From Minisyncoccota bacterium (GTDB lineage: Bacteria; Patescibacteriota; Minisyncoccia; Phycocordibacterales; UBA1006): a stretch of DNA of 7,581 nucleotides. Below, piece after piece: positions 5,965-7,581 of the stretch (positions are counted from its first letter, which is position 1; each line of letters starts with the position of its first letter). The notes beneath the pieces are model-generated. The model did no database searches, was not told the origin of the DNA, and was given only the letters and a program-made list of their open reading frames with translations. The stretch is taken from NCBI GenBank assembly GCA_937970115.1, contig CALBVO010000018.1, positions 1 to 7,581 on the forward strand, given 5' to 3'. Position numbers and translations under genes: made by a program.

Positions 5965-6090
5965 TACACCAAGTATACCATTTCCCCGAATAATTAGGCA
6001 AACAAAAAACACCATGTGGTGTTTTTAATAAGCTTAGTTAAACGCAGGAGCAAAATTTGTTACAATCTCAATTACTTCACCTCTTGTATT
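5965..6090. repeat. 126-bp direct repeat, copy 1
   Basis: These bases match 7456-7581 with a single mismatch (5971 versus 7462), at an offset of 1491. The unit covers the last 18 codons and stop of the 6034-7443 gene, its terminator and the spacer, up to just before the next promoter. Copy 2 runs off the window, so the full length of the repeat is unknown. Confidence 0.97.
6004..6026 (-). terminator. Terminator of the 6034-7443 gene
   Basis: A 9-bp stem with CACC/GGTG core (6005-6013 with 6018-6026) and a 4-base loop is followed on the minus strand by T6. It starts 7 bases past the stop codon and is duplicated exactly at 7495-7517. Confidence 0.8.
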
Positions 6091-7443
6091 TAAACTAAGA
6101 CGATCCCATGAATTTCGGACTGTTGATAATTCATACATAATACCACCAGTATCATCACCATCACCTACAAGCATAATACATGCAGCAGTACCAAAGTTCC
6201 CGCCTGTTCCATCGCCATGAACATTTTCACCGACAGTTAGGTCGTTGTCTGCTCCACAAAAGGCATATATATCATTTAAATCTCTATATAATCTTCCATC
6301 AACCCAATCAAAGGGATTACCATTCCAATCGAGTTTTTGTGCCGTTGGTGGTGTTGTAGCACCACAACTTCGTGTATCACGAGGTCTTGGATCAGTACAT
6401 AATGAGTCAGCAACCGTGTTACCATTTGAATCCTGACAGGTTATGGTTGCTGTTTGTGTTCCTTGTCCGGTATTCCATGAACATGCTGAGTTTTGTGCCT
6501 CACAACTAGATTCTGATGTTGGCCCCGTACACGATTGTGTGACAGTTCCAGTTCCCGTACGCCATTCACATGCAGGGATTTCTCTTACCGGAGCTCCGTT
6601 TGAACCTCGACAGAAACCAAGAGTTCCATAGGTTCTTCCATTATCTTCAATCCAACACGCAGATTCACAAGCAGTCTGAGTCGTTGGATTACCACAAGCA
6701 CTAGCTAAGTCACCCGAAGTTCCCAGAGGAACAGATAATGCAAAACAGGAATCGGTAGTGGTGGTTGTATATGAACCAGTACAAGAACCTGTTGTATTAT
6801 TACATGGTCCCCAGGCGGTATTCCAGGTGTAGGTTGGTGTTGTTGGGTTCGTAGGTGTAGGTATAGGTGTATTTGGTAGATTACAGGTAATCAATACACC
6901 ATTATTATCAGCACAGACACCTCGTTGTGTTATTGTGTCGCGAGGTGCAAATGCATTTTCATTTGGATATGATAATGAACTAATCATAATTCCATCGTTT
7001 CTACCCCCTCCGCGAATCAAAAATTCGTCACTTGCAGTATTATTAATGGTATCTGCAGCAGTACCTCCGATAAACAACCGCGACATAAAATAGATATCTT
7101 GGTTTGCAATAAGATTATTAAATGCAGCGCCCCCATCCACAGTAAAACAAGAAGTGTCACCAGGGCCATCAGATAGAACACAACCTATAGTCTTAAATAA
7201 CTTGCGATAATTGGTCGTACCTCCGATAAATAATGACCCAATACGTGAAATCAAGCTTCCATCTGATTTAATAGGAGATGAGACTTTTCCTTGAAGTTTT
7301 TCTGCGTCAATAAAATCAGATCCTAGATTATTGATATTTTGACCAAAAACAGAGGAAGCATTAGAAAATATAAAAACAACCAGAAGCACAACAAGAGGTA
7401 AATAAATAGTTTTAATATTAGTTTTGTAAGGATTTTTTTTCAT
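6034..7443 (-). CDS. Large secreted Cys-rich modular protein with TSP1-like segment
   Basis: This is a 469-residue predicted exported protein. Residues 1-35 are a signal peptide (hydrophobic 13-26, likely cut near VFG-Q). Residues 36-170 form an N-terminal region with two similar segments, SLFIGGTTN (70-78) and RLFIGGTAA (122-130). RGVCADNNGVLITC (174-187) parallels the motif in the next gene. A Thr/Pro linker spans 189-204. Residues 205-360 are Cys-rich: two similar stretches of the C-x-PT-x-C-E-x-C-x-W type, then TITCQDSNGNTVADSLC with PRPRDTRSC, which resembles thrombospondin type 1 repeats. Residues 370-469 form a C-terminal domain I do not recognise. There are 20 cysteines, an even number, fitting disulfides. 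The open frame extends 21 codons upstream, but that part runs through the preceding gene's terminator and the -10 box, so I use the ATG at 7443, 6 bases after TATAAT. A function in surface recognition or attachment is only inferred. Its 3' end is duplicated at the window's right edge. Confidence 0.8.
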   Translation of the reverse strand: MKKNPYKTNIKTIYLPLVVLLVVFIFSNASSVFGQNINNLGSDFIDAEKLQGKVSSPIKSDGSLISRIGSLFIGGTTNYRKLFKTIGCVLSDGPGDTSCFTVDGGAAFNNLIANQDIYFMSRLFIGGTAADTINNTASDEFLIRGGGRNDGIMISSLSYPNENAFAPRDTITQRGVCADNNGVLITCNLPNTPIPTPTNPTTPTYTWNTAWGPCNNTTGSCTGSYTTTTTDSCFALSVPLGTSGDLASACGNPTTQTACESACWIEDNGRTYGTLGFCRGSNGAPVREIPACEWRTGTGTVTQSCTGPTSESSCEAQNSACSWNTGQGTQTATITCQDSNGNTVADSLCTDPRPRDTRSCGATTPPTAQKLDWNGNPFDWVDGRLYRDLNDIYAFCGADNDLTVGENVHGDGTGGNFGTAACIMLVGDGDDTGGIMYELSTVRNSWDRLSLNTRGEVIEIVTNFAPAFN

Positions 7444-7449
7444 ATGAAT

Positions 7450-7455
7450 ATTATA
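7450..7455 (-). promoter_or_regulatory. -10 box of the 6034-7443 gene
   Basis: A perfect TATAAT on the minus strand ends 6 bases before the ATG, so the A of the ATG is the expected first transcribed base. No clear -35 is seen. The upstream flank is the end of the 126-bp repeat. Confidence 0.55.
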
Positions 7456-7494
7456 TACACCCAGTATACCATTTCCCCGAATAATTAGGCAAAC

Positions 7495-7517
7495 AAAAAA
7501 CACCATGTGGTGTTTTT
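7495..7517 (-). terminator. Terminator of the gene at the right edge
   Basis: This is an exact copy of the hairpin at 6004-6026: a 9-bp stem (7496-7504 with 7509-7517) with CACC/GGTG core and a minus-strand T tract. It ends the transcript of the partial gene at 7525-7581. Confidence 0.8.
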
Positions 7518-7524
7518 AATAAGC

Positions 7525-7581
7525 TTAGTTAAACGCAGGAGCAAAATTTGTTACAATCTCAATTACTTCACCTCTTGTATT
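7525..7581 (-). CDS. 3' end of a paralogue of the 6034-7443 secreted protein
   Basis: Only the last 18 codons and the TAA are in the window. Read on the minus strand they encode NTRGEVIEIVTNFAPAFN, identical in protein and DNA to the C-terminus of the 6034-7443 gene. It is followed by the same terminator at the same distance. It is therefore most likely a tandem paralogue sharing at least the C-terminal domain. The rest of its architecture is not visible. Confidence 0.8.
   Translation of the reverse strand, partial: NTRGEVIEIVTNFAPAFN

Larger units (their letters stand above)
7456..7581. repeat. 126-bp direct repeat, copy 2, cut by the window edge
   Basis: This copy matches 5965-6090 with one mismatch. 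Identity continues to the last base of the window, so the repeat is probably longer and may cover much of the preceding gene. Confidence 0.97.

Noticed and set aside
7444..7506. Upstream ATG extending the 6034-7443 protein by 21 residues
   Set aside because: The extension runs through the preceding gene's terminator and the -10 box and would displace the signal peptide.
1..7581. Recoded UGA (glycine), as in Gracilibacteria and Absconditabacteria
   Set aside because: All genes read cleanly under the standard code with no in-frame TGA, which would be frequent at glycine positions in a recoded genome.

Overview
The window is AT-rich, uses the standard code (long open frames with no in-frame TGA), and every stop codon that can be seen is TAA. 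It probably comes from a Patescibacteria/CPR bacterium. Four things point that way: divergent PGK and TIM proteins; an RNase HI with a C-terminal hybrid-binding-like tail; small single-gene transcription units; and Cys-rich secreted proteins of a kind I associate with that group. The sigma70-like -10 boxes argue against Bacteroidota, although one gene carries a Bacteroidota-style T9SS sorting domain. This placement is inference; I cannot name a lower taxon.

Layout, left to right. Positions 1-588 (+) hold the 3' part of an RNase HI gene, followed by a hairpin terminator. All other genes are on the minus strand. Positions 828-1148 encode a small winged-helix regulator bracketed by two copies of a long palindrome (777-822 and 1167-1208). 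Positions 1227-2378 encode phosphoglycerate kinase and 2494-3291 triosephosphate isomerase, two glycolytic enzymes with separate promoters and terminators. Positions 3390-4889 encode a secreted VCBS/FG-GAP repeat protein ending in a T9SS type A sorting domain. Positions 4987-5925 and 6034-7443 encode two secreted, modular, Cys-rich proteins. Positions 7525-7581 are the 3' end of another gene whose last 18 codons, terminator and downstream spacer nearly duplicate those of the 6034-7443 gene.

Two themes run across the window. First, each minus-strand gene looks monocistronic: nearly every gap has a hairpin terminator (often with a CACC/GGTG core) followed by a new promoter. In five of six genes with a visible start, a -10-like hexamer lies only 5-10 nt before the ATG, which predicts leaderless or nearly leaderless mRNAs. 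Second, the right half is a cell-surface region of secreted proteins, apparently shaped by tandem duplication or recombination and possibly by gene acquisition from Bacteroidota.

No RNA gene, CRISPR array, insertion sequence or origin was recognised. No stretch over 300 bases lacks a gene; the longest gap (589-827) holds a terminator, one palindrome copy and about 115 bases (661-776) in which I see nothing firm.
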